Assembly: GCA_000697335.1 (NCBI GenBank)
Contig: JNEM01015694.1
Coordinates: 1 to 10,115, forward strand
Source: Conidiobolus incongruus B7586
Lineage: Eukaryota > Entomophthoromycota > Entomophthoromycetes > Entomophthorales > Conidiobolaceae
Direction: 5' to 3'
DNA: 10,115 nucleotides
Shown piece by piece: positions 9,408 through 10,115 of this stretch. The notes beneath the pieces were generated by a model. It ran no database searches. It worked only from the letters and a program-made list of their open reading frames with translations, and was not told where the DNA came from. Each line of letters starts with the position of its first letter. Position 1 is the first letter of the stretch. Position numbers and translations under genes: made by a program.

Positions 9408-10115
9408 ATAAACCTTTTAAAATTATTTATAATTTATAAACACTTTTTAATAATAAAGTATTATTGAAATTAACAATTTATTACTAAGTAAATTACTATA
9501 AAGTTAAAAAAGAAACTACTTAAAACCTATTAAAATTTAAAAGATTAATTTCAATTATTATTTTTTTAATTTTTAATAAAGTAAGAAATTATATTAAAAA
9601 ATATCTTTTTATTTTAGTTAAAGAATTATTAAAACAATTTAATATTAGTTATATAAGTATCTTTTATATATTAAAGTTTAAATTAAAATTAATTAATAAA
9701 AATATAAAATAAATACCTTATAATTTAACTAAAGCTTAAAAAAAAGCTAAAGTAGTTATTATTAAACAAAACTTACTAAGGTATAATTAAAAACTAAAGC
9801 TTTTACAATAAATTATTATAATTAATAAATCTTAAATTTTTTTATATAATCTTTTATTAAAATATAAATTAAAGTGTTAGATTAAGTTAAATCAACCTCT
9901 TTTATAAATTCCTTTAAATAAATACTTTATTAATAAATAAATATTAATTATTATAATAAATTATAATAACATATGGTATTTTTATTTAATTCTTAAAAAA
10001 AATTAATTAATAATAAACTTTATATTTATTTTTAAATATAATTATTTTTAATTAATATTCTTAATATAATTTGAGAAAGCTTATTATTTTATATGATAAT
10101 TATAAATTACATAAA
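9408..10115 (+). pseudogene. mariner transposase relic, copy C, partial at window edge
   Basis: This corresponds to copy A from about 171 to 874. It reads KLKLLQ followed by the first catalytic block I-N-K-S, where copy A has I-D-E-S: Asp is now Asn (AAT 9824-9826) and Glu is Lys. The second block is IILYDNYKLHK with the Asp kept (GAT 10095-10097), so copies A and C have lost different catalytic residues. The two blocks are 271 nt apart here against 273 in copy A, so a small net deletion or frameshift lies between them. The third Asp lies beyond the window. Stops are frequent throughout. This relic is more AT-shifted than copy A. Confidence 0.8.

Larger units (their letters stand above)
7660..10115 (+). 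mobile_element. mariner-family (DD34D) transposon, copy C, split by a Tc1-like insertion and cut by the window edge
   Basis: This copy is in two pieces. The left piece, about 7660-7706, matches copy A positions 1-43 with few mismatches (shared AAATATATATAAA and AAATTATATATTTTTAATA). The right piece starts at 9277 and matches copy A from about 44 onward (TAATAATTTTTTT, TTAATTTAAT, AACTTAACTATAAACC and so on) to the window end. The 1,570 bases between are a separate Tc1-like element. Against copy A the differences are mostly C/T and G/A transitions, and copy C has lost nearly all its CpA and TpG. The left boundary is approximate. The 3' end lies outside the window. Confidence 0.85.

Noticed and set aside
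1-10115. A variant genetic code in which TAA and TAG mean Gln, as in some ciliates, since many stops fall where Gln is expected.
   Set aside because: Several TAG codons fall at positions where the transposase families have Trp (after IDES in mariner copy A, and in the LWD motif of the Tc1 relic), which TGG-to-TAG explains and a Gln reading does not. There are also frameshifts and lost catalytic residues, so the genes are dead under any code.
1-10115. Search by eye for CRISPR arrays, tRNA, rRNA and telomere-like or long tandem repeats.
   Set aside because: None was seen. The only simple repeats are short TA, A and T runs.

Overview
The window is very AT-rich and looks like a transposon graveyard in a eukaryotic genome. 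No intact protein-coding gene, tRNA or rRNA could be recognised. What can be read with confidence is a set of dead cut-and-paste DNA transposons of the Tc1/mariner superfamily. There are three same-strand copies of one mariner (DD34D) family, and one DD34E Tc1-like element sits inside the third copy. In the two best-read elements, the stops in the transposase relics fall mainly where a C-to-T or G-to-A change would turn Gln or Trp codons into TAA/TAG. The copies differ from each other mostly by transitions in both strand senses. That pattern, with the AT-rich setting, suggests an AT-rich compartment of a filamentous fungus shaped by repeat-induced point mutation (RIP) or a similar process. The host assignment is an inference. 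An intrinsically AT-rich genome with ordinary decay is the main alternative.

Layout. Positions 1-1194: mariner copy A, its 5' end just outside the window. 1195-1542: featureless spacer. About 1543-2680: mariner copy B, the most worn. 2681-5900: about 3.2 kb of AT-rich DNA with no recognised gene, holding an exact 22-bp direct repeat 2.06 kb apart and one unusually open plus-strand stretch near 3.9-4.2 kb. 5908-7290: an island of visibly higher GC with a broken, unidentified gene relic on the minus strand. 7291-7660: spacer. About 7660-10115: mariner copy C, running off the right edge and split at a TA by a 1,570-bp Tc1-like element (7707-9276).

The Tc1-like element is the best-preserved structure. 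It has TA on both sides, inverted terminal repeats of about 215 bp, and two directly repeated motifs in each terminal repeat (the IR/DR plan of Sleeping Beauty-type elements). Its transposase relic still shows the QDNA, SPxxNPIE and LWD signatures and a C-terminal tail, at exact DD34E spacing. The mariner relics keep the D(34)D spacing and a DYN-type signature. Nothing here is likely to be functional. The interest lies in the nesting order, the mutational signature and the unidentified relic on the minus strand.
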